Below are positions 17,351-26,657 of a stretch of DNA of 64,000 nt, one piece after another. The DNA is from Mycolicibacter hiberniae (GTDB lineage Bacteria; Actinomycetota; Actinomycetes; Mycobacteriales; Mycobacteriaceae), in the NCBI RefSeq assembly GCF_010729485.1, contig NZ_AP022609.1:2852001-2916000 (forward strand), written 5' to 3'. Under the pieces are notes generated by a model. That model was not told the DNA's origin and did no database searches. It worked only from the letters and a program-made list of their open reading frames with translations. Position numbers and translations under genes: made by a program. The first letter of the stretch is position 1; the number at the start of each line of letters is the position of its first letter.

Positions 17351-18871
17351 ATGAGCACTCAGATACCGCACTTCATCGACGGCCGCCGCAGCGCCGGCAC
17401 ATCGCAGCGCACCACCGACGTCTTCGATCCCAACACCGGGGCCGTGCAGGCCACCTTGCCGCTGGCCAACGCCGCCGACGTCGACGCCGCAGTCGCCTCC
17501 GCCGCGGCGGCCCAGCGCGATTGGGCCGCCTACAACCCGCAACGCCGCGCCCGGGTGATGATGCGCTTCATCGACCTGGTCAACACCCATGTCGACGAAC
17601 TGGCCGAGTTGCTCTCCCGCGAGCACGGCAAGACCCTCGAGGACGCCCGCGGCGACATCCAGCGCGGCATCGAGGTCATCGAGTTCTGTGTCGGCATCCC
17701 GCACCTGCTCAAGGGCGAACACACCGAGGGCGCCGGGCCGGGTATCGACGTGTTCTCGCTGCGCCAGCCGCTGGGCGTGGTCGCCGGCATCACCCCGTTC
17801 AACTTCCCCGCGATGATCCCGCTGTGGCAGGCCGGGCCGGCCCTGGCTTGTGGAAACGCCTTCATCCTCAAGCCGTCCGAGCGTGACCCGTCGGTGCCGG
17901 TGCGGCTGGCCGAGCTTTTCGTCGAGGCCGGGCTGCCGCCGGGGGTGCTGCAGGTGGTGCACGGCGACAAGGAGGCCGTCGACGCCCTGCTGCACCACCG
18001 CGACATCGCCGCGATCGGTTTCGTCGGCAGCTCCGACATCGCGCAGTACATCTACTCGACGGCGACCGCCAACGGCAAACGCGCGCAATGCTTCGGCGGG
18101 GCCAAGAACCACATGATCGTGATGCCCGACGCCGACCTCGACCAAGCCGTCGATGCCCTCATCGGCGCGGGCTACGGCAGCGCCGGTGAACGCTGCATGG
18201 CGATCTCCGTGGCGGTGCCGGTCGGCGAACAGACCGCCGAACGGCTGCGGTCCCGGCTGGTGGAGCGGATCAACAACCTGCGGGTCGGACACAGCCTGGA
18301 CCCCAAGGCCGACTATGGTCCGCTGGTCACCCGCGCCGCCCTCGACCGGGTCAACGACTACATCGCCCAGGGCGTGGCGGCCGGCGCCGAGCTCGTGGTC
18401 GACGGCCGCACCCGCGGCAGCGACGACCTGCAGTTCGGTGACGCGAATCTGACGGACGGCTTCTTCGCCGGGCCGACGCTGTTCGACCACGTCAGCACCG
18501 ACATGTCGATCTACACCGACGAGATCTTCGGTCCGGTGCTGTGCATCGTCAGGGCCGGGGACTACGAGGAGGCGCTGGCGTTGCCGTCGGAGCACGAGTA
18601 CGGCAATGGGGTGGCGATCTTCACCCGCGACGGCGACACCGCCCGCGACTTCACCTCCCGGGTGCAGGTCGGCATGGTCGGGGTCAACGTGCCGATTCCC
18701 GTGCCGGTGGCCTACCACACCTTCGGCGGCTGGAAACGGTCCGGTTTCGGCGATCTCAACCAGCACGGGACGGCGTCCATCACCTTCTACACCAAGGTCA
18801 AGACCGTCACCCAGCGCTGGCCGTCGGGCATCAAAGACGGTGCCCAGTTCCACATCCCCACCATGGAATAG
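17351..18871 (+). CDS. mmsA: methylmalonate-semialdehyde dehydrogenase (CoA-acylating)
   Basis: A 506-aa aldehyde dehydrogenase that converts methylmalonate semialdehyde plus CoA and NAD+ to propionyl-CoA, the last step of valine (and thymine) catabolism. The catalytic Cys282 is in GERCMAIS. The segment CFGGAKNHMIV, without the usual general-base Glu, is diagnostic for the CoA-dependent MMSDH branch. ATG 17351 starts the MSTQIPHFIDG family N-terminus. fadE9 follows 9 nt later. The order mmsA-fadE9-mmsB matches M. tuberculosis Rv0753c-Rv0751c. Confidence 0.95.
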   Translation: MSTQIPHFIDGRRSAGTSQRTTDVFDPNTGAVQATLPLANAADVDAAVASAAAAQRDWAAYNPQRRARVMMRFIDLVNTHVDELAELLSREHGKTLEDARGDIQRGIEVIEFCVGIPHLLKGEHTEGAGPGIDVFSLRQPLGVVAGITPFNFPAMIPLWQAGPALACGNAFILKPSERDPSVPVRLAELFVEAGLPPGVLQVVHGDKEAVDALLHHRDIAAIGFVGSSDIAQYIYSTATANGKRAQCFGGAKNHMIVMPDADLDQAVDALIGAGYGSAGERCMAISVAVPVGEQTAERLRSRLVERINNLRVGHSLDPKADYGPLVTRAALDRVNDYIAQGVAAGAELVVDGRTRGSDDLQFGDANLTDGFFAGPTLFDHVSTDMSIYTDEIFGPVLCIVRAGDYEEALALPSEHEYGNGVAIFTRDGDTARDFTSRVQVGMVGVNVPIPVPVAYHTFGGWKRSGFGDLNQHGTASITFYTKVKTVTQRWPSGIKDGAQFHIPTME

Positions 18872-18880
18872 GGCCGGGCA

Positions 18881-20044
18881 ATGGACACGACCTTGAATGA
18901 CGAAGAACGGGTGATCGTCGACACCGCGGCGGCGTTCGCCGGCAAGCGCCTGGCCCCGTACGCGCTGGAATGGGATGCCACCCATCACTTTCCGGTCGAC
19001 GTGATGAAGGAGGCCGCCGAGCTGGGGATGGCCGCGATCTACTGTCGCGAGGACGCCGGCGGCTCCGGGTTGCGCCGCCTCGACGGCGTCCGCATCTTCG
19101 AACAGCTGGCGATCGCCGATCCGGTGATCGCCGCCTATCTGTCGATCCACAACATGTGCGCCTGGATGATCGACAGCTACGGCACCGAGGATCAGCGCAA
19201 ATCGTGGGTGCCCGCACTGGCGTCGATGGACGCCGTCGCCAGCTACTGCCTCACCGAGCCGGGCGCGGGCTCGGACGCCAGCGCGCTCAGTACCCGCGCG
19301 GTGCGCCAGGGCGGCGACTACGTGCTCGACGGCGTCAAGCAGTTCATCTCCGGCGCCGGCGTCTCCGACGTGTACGTGGTGATGGCCCGAACCGGGGACG
19401 ACAGTCCTCGCGGGATCTCGACGTTCATCGTCGAAAAAGGAACTCCCGGACTGAGTTTCGGTGCGGCCGAGCAGAAGATGGGATGGAACTCCCAACCGAC
19501 CGCTCAAGTGGTCTTCGACGGGGTGCGGGTGCCCGCCGAAGCCATGCTGGGCGGCCCCGGCGGGGAGGGCACCGGCTTCTCGATCGCGATGAACGGACTC
19601 AACGGCGGCCGGATCAACATTGCGGCCTGTTCAATGGGTGGCGGCCAGGCCGCGTTCGACAAGACCGGCAGCTACCTGGCCGACCGGCAGGCCTTCGGAA
19701 AGGCCCTGCTCGACGAACCGACGATCCGGTTCACCCTTGCCGACATGGCCACCGCACTGGAGACCTCACGGCTGCTGCTGTGGCGAGCGGCAACCGCGCT
19801 CGACACCGACGCAGCAGACAAGGTGGAGTTGTGCGCGATGGCCAAGCGCTATGTCACCGACGCCTGCTTCGAGGTCGCCGACCAGGCGCTGCAACTGCAC
19901 GGCGGATACGGATATCTGCGTGAGTACGGTCTGGAGAAAATCGTCCGGGATCTTCGCGTGCACCGCATCCTGGAGGGCACCAACGAGATCATGCGGCTGG
20001 TGATCGGCCGTGCCGAGGCGGCCCGCGTCCGGTCCGGCCAGTAA
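18881..20044 (+). CDS. fadE9: acyl-CoA dehydrogenase, likely isobutyryl-CoA dehydrogenase
   Basis: A 387-aa FAD-dependent acyl-CoA dehydrogenase of usual length. Signatures are CLTEPGAGSDA (FAD/substrate loop), GYGYLREYGLEKIVRDLRV and LEGTNEIMR, with the expected base Glu near residue 365. Its position between mmsA and mmsB, as in Rv0752c, suggests oxidation of isobutyryl-CoA to methacrylyl-CoA in the valine pathway. ATG 18881 is 9 nt after mmsA. Confidence 0.92.
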   Translation: MDTTLNDEERVIVDTAAAFAGKRLAPYALEWDATHHFPVDVMKEAAELGMAAIYCREDAGGSGLRRLDGVRIFEQLAIADPVIAAYLSIHNMCAWMIDSYGTEDQRKSWVPALASMDAVASYCLTEPGAGSDASALSTRAVRQGGDYVLDGVKQFISGAGVSDVYVVMARTGDDSPRGISTFIVEKGTPGLSFGAAEQKMGWNSQPTAQVVFDGVRVPAEAMLGGPGGEGTGFSIAMNGLNGGRINIAACSMGGGQAAFDKTGSYLADRQAFGKALLDEPTIRFTLADMATALETSRLLLWRAATALDTDAADKVELCAMAKRYVTDACFEVADQALQLHGGYGYLREYGLEKIVRDLRVHRILEGTNEIMRLVIGRAEAARVRSGQ

Positions 20045-20084
20045 CCCGCCCATCTGGGATCACCAGGGCCACTGAGGAGTACAT

Positions 20085-20960
20085 ATGGCAATCGTCGCGT
20101 TTCTCGGCTTGGGCCGGATGGGTGGGCCGATGTCGGCAAACCTGGTCGCCGCCGGGCACACCGTGCGCGGCTTCGATCCGGTGCCGGCGGCCATTGCGGC
20201 AGCCGAGCAACACGGCGTGACCATTCACGCCGGTGCCGCCGAGGCGGTGGCCGGGGCGGACGCGGTGGTGACCATGCTTCCGCACGGCGACGCGGTGAAG
20301 AGCTGCTACGCCGAGATTCTGCCGGCGGCCTCGCCCGGCGCCCTGTTCATCGACAGCTCGACGATCTCGGTCGCCGACGCCCGCGAGGTGCACGCCCTGG
20401 CCGGCTCCCACGGGTTCGCCCAGCTCGATGCGCCGGTGTCCGGTGGAGTCACCGGTGCGGTCGCCGGCCGGCTGGCGTTCATGGTCGGCGGTGAGGATGC
20501 CGCGGTGGCCCGGGCAACCCCGGTACTGGAGCCGATGGCCGCCAAGATCATTCACTGCGGCGCTGCGGGTGCCGGGCAGGCCGCCAAGATCTGCAACAAC
20601 ATGGTGCTGGCCGTGCAGCAGGTGGCGGTCGCCGAGGCGTTCGTGCTGGCCGAAAAGCTCGGCCTGGCCGACCAAGCCCTCTTCGACGTGATGACCGGCG
20701 CCACCGGTAACTGCTGGGCGTTGCACACCAACTGCCCGGTCCCCGGGCCGGTGCCCACCTCGCCGGCCAACCGGAACTTCGAGCCGGGTTTCGCCACTGC
20801 GCTGATGGACAAGGATCTGCACCTGGCCATGGACGCCGTGACGTCGACCGGTGCGAACGCACCGCTGGGCAGCCACGCCGCACAGATCTACCGCGACTTC
20901 GCGGTCGATCACGGCGCGCAGGACTTCAGCGCCGTGATCAACGTGCTGCGCGACAACTGA
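20085..20960 (+). CDS. mmsB: 3-hydroxyisobutyrate dehydrogenase
   Basis: A 291-aa NAD+-dependent beta-hydroxyacid dehydrogenase: 3-hydroxyisobutyrate to methylmalonate semialdehyde, feeding MmsA. The dinucleotide motif FLGLGRMGGPMSANL starts at residue 6, the substrate loop DAPVSGG is at 115-121, and the catalytic Lys168 is in KICNN. A GAGGAG motif lies before ATG 20085, and the 40-nt gap from fadE9 still fits one operon. Confidence 0.95.
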   Translation: MAIVAFLGLGRMGGPMSANLVAAGHTVRGFDPVPAAIAAAEQHGVTIHAGAAEAVAGADAVVTMLPHGDAVKSCYAEILPAASPGALFIDSSTISVADAREVHALAGSHGFAQLDAPVSGGVTGAVAGRLAFMVGGEDAAVARATPVLEPMAAKIIHCGAAGAGQAAKICNNMVLAVQQVAVAEAFVLAEKLGLADQALFDVMTGATGNCWALHTNCPVPGPVPTSPANRNFEPGFATALMDKDLHLAMDAVTSTGANAPLGSHAAQIYRDFAVDHGAQDFSAVINVLRDN

Positions 20961-21023
20961 GCGTGCCGGTGATCGGATCACCGGCCAGCCAAACTTGTCA
21001 GACCCTGCTGCGATGATGACGTC

Positions 21024-22283
21024 ATGTCCTCGGCCGCATCGACTGCTCCGCCGGGCGTCGCTGCGCTGTCCCCCGATCAGCGTCTTGACGTGCTGTTCGG
21101 CGAGTTGTCGGAGCTGACCGGCCAGCGCAACGCCATCGACGGGCGCATCGTCGACATCATCGCCGAGATCGACCGCGACGAACTGTGGGCAACCACCGGC
21201 GCACGCTCGGTGGCGGCATTGGTGGCCTGGAAAACCGGTGTGTCCCCGGGCAACGCGCACACGATCGCGACCGTGGCACAGCGCGCAGAGTCGTTCCCCC
21301 ACTGCACCCAAGGCATGCGCGAAGGCCGCCTGTCGTTGGATCAGGTCGGCGTCATCACCAGCCGGGCCGCCGACGGATCCGATGAGCACTACGCGCAACT
21401 GGCCGCCGTCGCCACGGTCAACCAGCTGCGCACCGCGGTCAAACTCGAACCACGCCCCGAACCCGAACCCCGGCCCGAACCGGTGCGCTCGATCACCAAA
21501 GTCACCGACGAGCGGGGCACCTGCTGGCGCATCAAACTCGACCACCTCGACGCAGCCAAGTTCGACGCAGCACTGCAGTCTCACCTCGATGCGCTGATAA
21601 CGCAGTACAAGCGCGACCACGACGATTCCGGCCGCCCAACAGACCAGACACCGCCGTTGCCCACCACCGCTGATGCCTTCCTGCGTCTGGTCGAAACCGG
21701 ATGGGATGCCGAGGCCACCCGCCGGCCCCACGCCCAGCACACCACCGTGGTAGCCCACCTCGACGTCCAAGACCGGACCGCGGCACTGCACCTGGGCCCA
21801 CTGCTCTCCGACGACGAACGCCAATACCTGACCTGCGACGCCACCTGCGAAGTGTGGTTCGAACGCGACGGCGAGGTGATCGGGTCGGGACGGTCGACCC
21901 GCACCATCAGCCGCCGGTTGCGCCGCGCACTGGAGCACCGTGACCGCTCCTGCGTGGTTCCCGGCTGCGGAGCCACCCGCGGCCTGCACGCGCACCACAT
22001 CCGGCACTGGGAAGACGGCGGCGAAACCGAACTCGCCAACCTGGTGCTGGTCTGCCCCTACCATCACCGGCTGCACCACCGCGGCATCATCACCATCACC
22101 GGCCCCGCCGACCATCTCGTCGTCACCGACGCGGCCGGCCGACCGCTCAGCCCGGCATCACTGGCCCGCCCACCCAAGCGACCCCCGCCCGTAGTCGCAC
22201 CCTGCCCCGGCCCCACCGGCGAACGCGCCCAATGGTGGTGGTACCAACCCTTCCAACCCCAACCACCACCGGAATTCAACTAA
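21024..22283 (+). CDS. DUF222 protein with C-terminal HNH endonuclease domain (13E12 type)
   Basis: A 419-aa member of the actinobacterial 13E12/REP13E12 family. The N-terminal DUF222 part contains WATTGARSVAALVAWKTGVS and GRLSLDQVGVI. The C-terminal HNH nuclease (about 310-355) has CVVPGC, HAHHIRHWEDGG, NLVLVC and HHRLHH, with zinc Cys pairs and the ββα-metal His intact. These genes occur in many copies in mycobacteria and are sometimes attachment sites for prophages; function is unknown. It is convergent with the exonuclease fusion gene, 92 nt away. Confidence 0.88.
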   Translation: MSSAASTAPPGVAALSPDQRLDVLFGELSELTGQRNAIDGRIVDIIAEIDRDELWATTGARSVAALVAWKTGVSPGNAHTIATVAQRAESFPHCTQGMREGRLSLDQVGVITSRAADGSDEHYAQLAAVATVNQLRTAVKLEPRPEPEPRPEPVRSITKVTDERGTCWRIKLDHLDAAKFDAALQSHLDALITQYKRDHDDSGRPTDQTPPLPTTADAFLRLVETGWDAEATRRPHAQHTTVVAHLDVQDRTAALHLGPLLSDDERQYLTCDATCEVWFERDGEVIGSGRSTRTISRRLRRALEHRDRSCVVPGCGATRGLHAHHIRHWEDGGETELANLVLVCPYHHRLHHRGIITITGPADHLVVTDAAGRPLSPASLARPPKRPPPVVAPCPGPTGERAQWWWYQPFQPQPPPEFN

Positions 22284-22375
22284 TCGGTCGTAACCCTGCG
22301 GCAGTGGCCCGATAGCAGAGCATGTGTGCAGCGGTGCCGTCGCCGGCGCTGCCACCGCAGTCCCGTGGACTGGAC

Positions 22376-24964
22376 TCAGTCGCTCCACGGCTGACGCGGC
22401 GGGTCATAGTCAAGTTCCCACGACCGCCATGTGGGCCGCCAGTACAAGTCGGCCTCGGCTTCGCGTTGTCGGCTCTGTGCGAGCTGTTCGTCGATCTGGC
22501 GTTGTCGTTCAAAGGCTTTCAGCTCAGCCTCCCGAACGGCCTCCGTGAGCCGTGTGCGGGCCTCGGCCAGGCTGATGATAGGGATGCCGAGCGTGCGGGC
22601 CGTGGTATGCCGCGAGTCGTTAGCCTCTGGAGTTGAGGTGGCCAGCCACCGGACGGTCTTGGTGATGTTGACGGCAAGTCTGGCGCCATAGGATTCGGCC
22701 TCCCGACGCAGGTCGATGATTTCGCTGTGATCACCGAGTATCGCGATGCGCAGACCCCGAAGATAGCGGGCCTCGGCCGACGGTGGTGGCTCGGCGCTGG
22801 CCTCAATGACGTGACGAAGCTCTTCGGCTAGGTCGGTCAAACCAAGGGCGTCGGCGAGCAGATACATTTCCTTGCGAGCGGTTGCGGACAACGCAGTCCA
22901 GTCGGAGCTGTGATCGGGAAACGCTGCTTCCCAGGACTTCCGGTGAAGCTGCCGAAGCTGGGTACCGGTTAGTCGGGTCAGGCGTGCCTGGTCGGTGAGC
23001 ACAGCGGCTTCCTCGTAGGTCAGCCGGCCGTCTTTCACCGCATCGGTTAGGACAGCCTGATACTGCGAGATTGCCCGACGGTCACCGACTCGTACCACCG
23101 GTGACTGTGGGAATGCATCGAGAAGCTCCGCCACGGAGGCGCGGGAAAGCCCGACGGGTCGACAGCTGATGGCGCACTGACGCATGGGGACCGGTATGGC
23201 GTCGGGCGGGGCCTGCGTCAAATACAGAGGGTGAGGTGACGTACGCAGCAACCACAGCAGCACCTCACGGACGGCGCGCGCATCACCGAGCGCGGTATGA
23301 CGCTGCTCGTTCCAGCCTCCGGTGGCTGTCTTGTACATCGCAGTCAGGCTGAAGGCCCGCCCTTCGAGTTGCCGCCGAGATGTCTGCAATGTGCACAGGC
23401 CGAGCACCGGCGGCAGAGACAGACGGGTCTGAACTGCAGCGGCAGAAAGGAATCCGCCCTCGAAGTCCAGATTGTGGGCGACCAGGGCAGTACCTGCCAT
23501 GAACGCGAAAGCCTCCGGCAGCGCTTCGTCCAGGCACGGCGCCCCGGTCAGATCGGCGTCGTCAATGCCGTGGACCTCCCGGGCACCGACGCTTGAACCA
23601 GGACTGTTGACCAACGTGGCGAACTCGTCGAGAACAGTGCCGTCCGCGGTGAACTTGACCAAGCCGATCTCCACGATCTGGTCGGCGCCGGGGTCCAAAC
23701 CGGTGGTCTCGATATCGATCGCAGTGAACGTGACCCCGTCGACGGTGTGCTTGGTAGGCGTGCGGGTGAGCAGAGCGCGGGGAATGTCCGATGCCGTTGC
23801 GGTGGGTGCGGGGTCTGCACCGCGGGGGCCGAAGATGCCGGCATTGCACTGCGAGATTCGCCGAGCCTCCGACTCGCTGGCGGTACGGATTTGCGGACCG
23901 GGACGCGCCGACAGTGCCGTCGCCACCGCGGCGGTAGAACCATCGCGGGAAACCTGGAGTTGCCATTGCAGTCCCTGCGAAGAGGTTATGTCGAGGGTGC
24001 TGTAGCGCATCACCGGTAGCTGGCGGTTGTCCTTGTAGCGCCGATCCGGTCCGCCCTTGACGTTCACGTACTGCCACGTGTGGTCCACCTGGACGGCATC
24101 GCCGGGCGGCGCGGCGTTCTCAATAAACCGGGTCTGGCCGGCAGAAACGTGCAAGTGCGCGTAGCCGATGTCGCTGAAGTGCTTGCCCTCGCGTACCAGG
24201 GCGCGGTCGGGCAGGAAGTACAGGGCAGCATTGCCGGCACGAATCGATGGGACGGCGATGTTGGTGGCCAGTTCCTTGGGACCCGTCGTCGTCGCCGACC
24301 CCGTCACTCGCGACAGCAGACTTCCGGCACCGGAATTCGTCTTGAACTGATAGGTGGTGATCACCGCCCCCGATTCCAGCACCCGCCAGACCCGCTGCGA
24401 GTCGGTCAGCCAGGCCCATTGCGTCACCACGGAGTCGAACCAAGATAAGTGCTCATCGTGTACGTCGTAGAACAGCACCACCGTCTTGTGCGCACGGTCG
24501 TTGAGCACCAGCCAGGCGCACCCGGGAGCCGCCAATGCCCATACGATCAGCCCGAACGGCAGCGTCACCAAGCCGAGCAAGAACGCCGCGCCGGTCACCC
24601 ACCAACCCCATGCCACCCGGCTCGACGCACCATTGAGCTGCTCAACCACGTCGTCACTACTGGTCGGCTCCAACTCGAATGCTGTGCTGCCAGTGACGTC
24701 CTCCATGACCACGCCGCTGCTGAGCCGAAAGGCCTGAGCGAAAACCCGCTCCGGCGGTTCGGTGGGTTGCGGACGATGTGGCTGCGATCTGGCGCCGAGC
24801 GTTGCCCGGTAGTACACGCCGCCACGGCCAATGTGCACGTAGTTTCCCCGCGGGCCACTGCCTACACGGAACCCCGGAATACCGGCACTGACGCCAATGC
24901 CTGATTTGCTCAGATTGAACCGGAACGGACCCGCTTTGATGCTTTTGCGCAGATAGAAGCTCAC
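22376..24964 (-). CDS. DUF4236 - membrane segment - DnaQ-like exonuclease - TerB-like - BRCT fusion
   Basis: An 862-aa multidomain protein. GTG 24964 follows GAGG and gives the DUF4236 N-terminus (SFYLRKSIKAGPFRFNLSKS, 1-57). A hydrophobic hairpin follows at 118-156, then a 200-residue domain (about 160-370) with TWQYVNVKGGPDRRYKDNRQ. A complete DEDDh 3'-5' exonuclease spans 409-575: D417/E419 in DIETTG, D500 in HNLDFE, H556 and D561 in HTALGDA. A helical TerB-like segment spans 632-720 (DGRLTYEEAAVL) and a BRCT-like domain about 735-802, ending in a charged helix. DnaQ-TerB-BRCT proteins are known; fusion to a membrane-linked DUF4236 module is unusual. Composition looks less GC-rich than its neighbours, suggesting acquisition. 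Role unknown; DNA repair or defence is speculation. Confidence 0.8.
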   Translation of the reverse strand: MSFYLRKSIKAGPFRFNLSKSGIGVSAGIPGFRVGSGPRGNYVHIGRGGVYYRATLGARSQPHRPQPTEPPERVFAQAFRLSSGVVMEDVTGSTAFELEPTSSDDVVEQLNGASSRVAWGWWVTGAAFLLGLVTLPFGLIVWALAAPGCAWLVLNDRAHKTVVLFYDVHDEHLSWFDSVVTQWAWLTDSQRVWRVLESGAVITTYQFKTNSGAGSLLSRVTGSATTTGPKELATNIAVPSIRAGNAALYFLPDRALVREGKHFSDIGYAHLHVSAGQTRFIENAAPPGDAVQVDHTWQYVNVKGGPDRRYKDNRQLPVMRYSTLDITSSQGLQWQLQVSRDGSTAAVATALSARPGPQIRTASESEARRISQCNAGIFGPRGADPAPTATASDIPRALLTRTPTKHTVDGVTFTAIDIETTGLDPGADQIVEIGLVKFTADGTVLDEFATLVNSPGSSVGAREVHGIDDADLTGAPCLDEALPEAFAFMAGTALVAHNLDFEGGFLSAAAVQTRLSLPPVLGLCTLQTSRRQLEGRAFSLTAMYKTATGGWNEQRHTALGDARAVREVLLWLLRTSPHPLYLTQAPPDAIPVPMRQCAISCRPVGLSRASVAELLDAFPQSPVVRVGDRRAISQYQAVLTDAVKDGRLTYEEAAVLTDQARLTRLTGTQLRQLHRKSWEAAFPDHSSDWTALSATARKEMYLLADALGLTDLAEELRHVIEASAEPPPSAEARYLRGLRIAILGDHSEIIDLRREAESYGARLAVNITKTVRWLATSTPEANDSRHTTARTLGIPIISLAEARTRLTEAVREAELKAFERQRQIDEQLAQSRQREAEADLYWRPTWRSWELDYDPPRQPWSD

Positions 24965-25293
24965 TTCGGTGCCTCGTCTTTCGTTCCTCCCGACGGCATC
25001 GTGCCACACATGATGTTTGCGGGGGGCCAGATCAGCCGGCCATCACGGTGGCGCTGGCAACGAGAGTGGGCGGGCGCCATCGGCGGCGAGCGACGTCAGA
25101 CTCGACGGCCTGACTGACTGCTGCGCTTTTTGCTACGACGCGCTGCGCGCACCAGTGCCGTCACACCGTGTGACTCGGTTCTGGCGGCGGCGTCTTTGGT
25201 GTGAGGGCGGCATCTCGACGCGGGGATCAGGGCCGGGTCTGGGTCCTGCTCGGCCGGAACGTGCAGTCGCCGCGGCTGTCACTGGCCTGCCGG
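24965..25293. other. 329-nt intergenic region without a recognised gene
   Basis: Lies between the exonuclease fusion gene and the L,D-transpeptidase-like gene, both on the minus strand. Short ORFs here have no recognisable content. No convincing operator or hairpin was seen; it presumably holds the promoter of the exonuclease gene. Confidence 0.5.
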
Positions 25294-25944
25294 CTACTTC
25301 GCGATCGCCATCACGGCGCCCGGCCGCAGCCAGCCGATGATCTTCACCAGCGTGGCGTCGTCGATCGCCACGCAGCCCGCGGTCGGCCCGCCGTCGGTGG
25401 TGTGAAAGAAGTAGGCGGAGCCGGCACCGGGTGTGCGGGCCTTGTTGACACCGATCACCACCGCGTGCCGGTACTGCGGGATGTTGAGGTTCTCGCTGGC
25501 CGCCGTGTTGAACGGGCACTGGGCTTTTTTGCAGACCTGCATGGTGTTGTAGGTCGGGCTCTGGGAGTCGCTGTCCCACCAGTGGTCGGATCCGACCTGC
25601 ACATACGGCAGGCCACCACCGGGATTGGGAGCGGTGCCGAACGCCGAGTCGAGCGTGTAAATCCCCATCGGGGTCGACGGCTCGCCTTCCTTGGTCTCTC
25701 GCGTGATGCCCGCCGAACCGACGTGTGCCGGAATCCCGATCGCGACCGGTTCCCAGCCCGCGAGAGTCCGCTGATAGACGTCGATCTTGGCCGTCGAATG
25801 ACCCACTCCGACAACCGAAACCACCTGAGTGGCGTTGCCCACCGCATTCCCGAACCACGGTTCGACGACCGCCGTCGCCAACGGCGCCGACTTGACGCTC
25901 ATAGAGCACAACACCGCGCACAGCACAACGACCAGTCGACGCAC
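25294..25944 (-). CDS. exported L,D-transpeptidase-like (YkuD-fold) protein
   Basis: A 216-aa secreted protein. From GTG 25944 a signal peptide (RRLVVVLCAVLCSMSVKSAPLATA) is followed by a YkuD-type domain: TPMGIYTLDSAFG, YRHAVVIGVN, and the end block FFHTTDGGPTAGCVAIDD with H181 and candidate catalytic C191. The usual SHGC is TAGC, a variant known in an actinobacterial subgroup (M. tuberculosis Rv0309-like proteins). Classical members cross-link peptidoglycan; this subgroup's activity is less certain. No substrate-binding Ig-like domain precedes it. Confidence 0.75.
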   Translation of the reverse strand: MRRLVVVLCAVLCSMSVKSAPLATAVVEPWFGNAVGNATQVVSVVGVGHSTAKIDVYQRTLAGWEPVAIGIPAHVGSAGITRETKEGEPSTPMGIYTLDSAFGTAPNPGGGLPYVQVGSDHWWDSDSQSPTYNTMQVCKKAQCPFNTAASENLNIPQYRHAVVIGVNKARTPGAGSAYFFHTTDGGPTAGCVAIDDATLVKIIGWLRPGAVMAIAK

Positions 25945-26005
25945 CGCATCATGGTCGACGACAGGTGGCGTCAGCGTCAAACGCGCCGATCGCCTGGAGC
26001 CGTCG

Positions 26006-26551
26006 TCAGCCCGCCGCGCGGGAGCTGAACCGGGCGACCACCCGCTCGGCCTGCAACTCACGGCATCCGGCCGCCGACAAACCGTCGTAGTCGGCCGGGT
26101 AACCGGCCGAGCCCGCGCTGATCACCGGCAGGCCGATCGCTGCGGCGGTGCGCGCCCCGGCTTCGGAGCCGGCGATCACCAGCGCCTCTCCGGCGACGAT
26201 GCCCAACTCCCACAGCGCCAGGCGGTAGAGCCCGGCGTCACCGGCCGGCCCGGTCAGGTCGTCGGCGCTGACAACGGTCTCCGACATGCCGTCGCCGATC
26301 AGTTCCCGCACCCGCGACTGCACCCAACTGCGCGGCCCGGCACCGACCACCGCGACCCAGATACCGGCCGCGAACAGGCTCAGCACCAGATCCACCAGCC
26401 CCGGACGCGGCTCCCCTTCGGCGTCGGCCAGCGCATCCAGATCGAAGATCACCGCTTGCAGCGGGTACACCTCGGCATCCGGGTGTACCTGGTCCCACCA
26501 GAACGGGCGGGCTGGACCGGTCCATGTCGCGAGTTCAGTTGTGATCTGCAT
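26006..26551 (-). CDS. HAD-superfamily phosphatase-like protein
   Basis: A 181-aa HAD-fold protein from ATG 26551 (GTG 26560 is possible). Motif I is VIFDLDAL with D37 and D39, followed by WVAVVGAGPRSW (motif II region), then a Lys-poor segment and EALVIAGSEAGARTAAAIG (motif III/IV region). The DDLTGPAGDAGLY segment lacks the usual motif-III Lys (KP replaced by DA), so catalysis is uncertain. The divergent response-regulator gene starts 106 nt away. Confidence 0.65.
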   Translation of the reverse strand: MQITTELATWTGPARPFWWDQVHPDAEVYPLQAVIFDLDALADAEGEPRPGLVDLVLSLFAAGIWVAVVGAGPRSWVQSRVRELIGDGMSETVVSADDLTGPAGDAGLYRLALWELGIVAGEALVIAGSEAGARTAAAIGLPVISAGSAGYPADYDGLSAAGCRELQAERVVARFSSRAAG

Positions 26552-26657
26552 AACAGACACCGTGCCGGATGCCGCCGCGGGTGTCCTCCCCCATTGGGGG
26601 GATCGGGCGGGGGAATCACCTTCTCCGCTGCCGGTTCGTGGGCCTTATTGTCTTGCT

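Noticed and set aside
17315..19507. 730-aa minus-strand ORF opposite mmsA and fadE9
   Set aside because: It mirrors two highly conserved genes in another frame, and its product is a His/Gly/Arg-rich low-complexity string typical of antisense GC-rich frames.
19989..22115. 708-aa minus-strand ORF opposite mmsB and the DUF222 gene
   Set aside because: Antisense to two clear genes; composition is biased with no motifs.
21024..22283. DUF222-HNH gene as a restriction-modification system
   Set aside because: No methyltransferase or specificity gene is adjacent, and the 13E12 family is dispersed in mycobacteria without such partners.
22328..22352. GCAGCG/CGCTGC dyad between the DUF222 and exonuclease genes as terminator
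   Set aside because: Only a 6-bp stem with a 13-nt loop and no U-tract; too weak in GC-rich DNA to claim.
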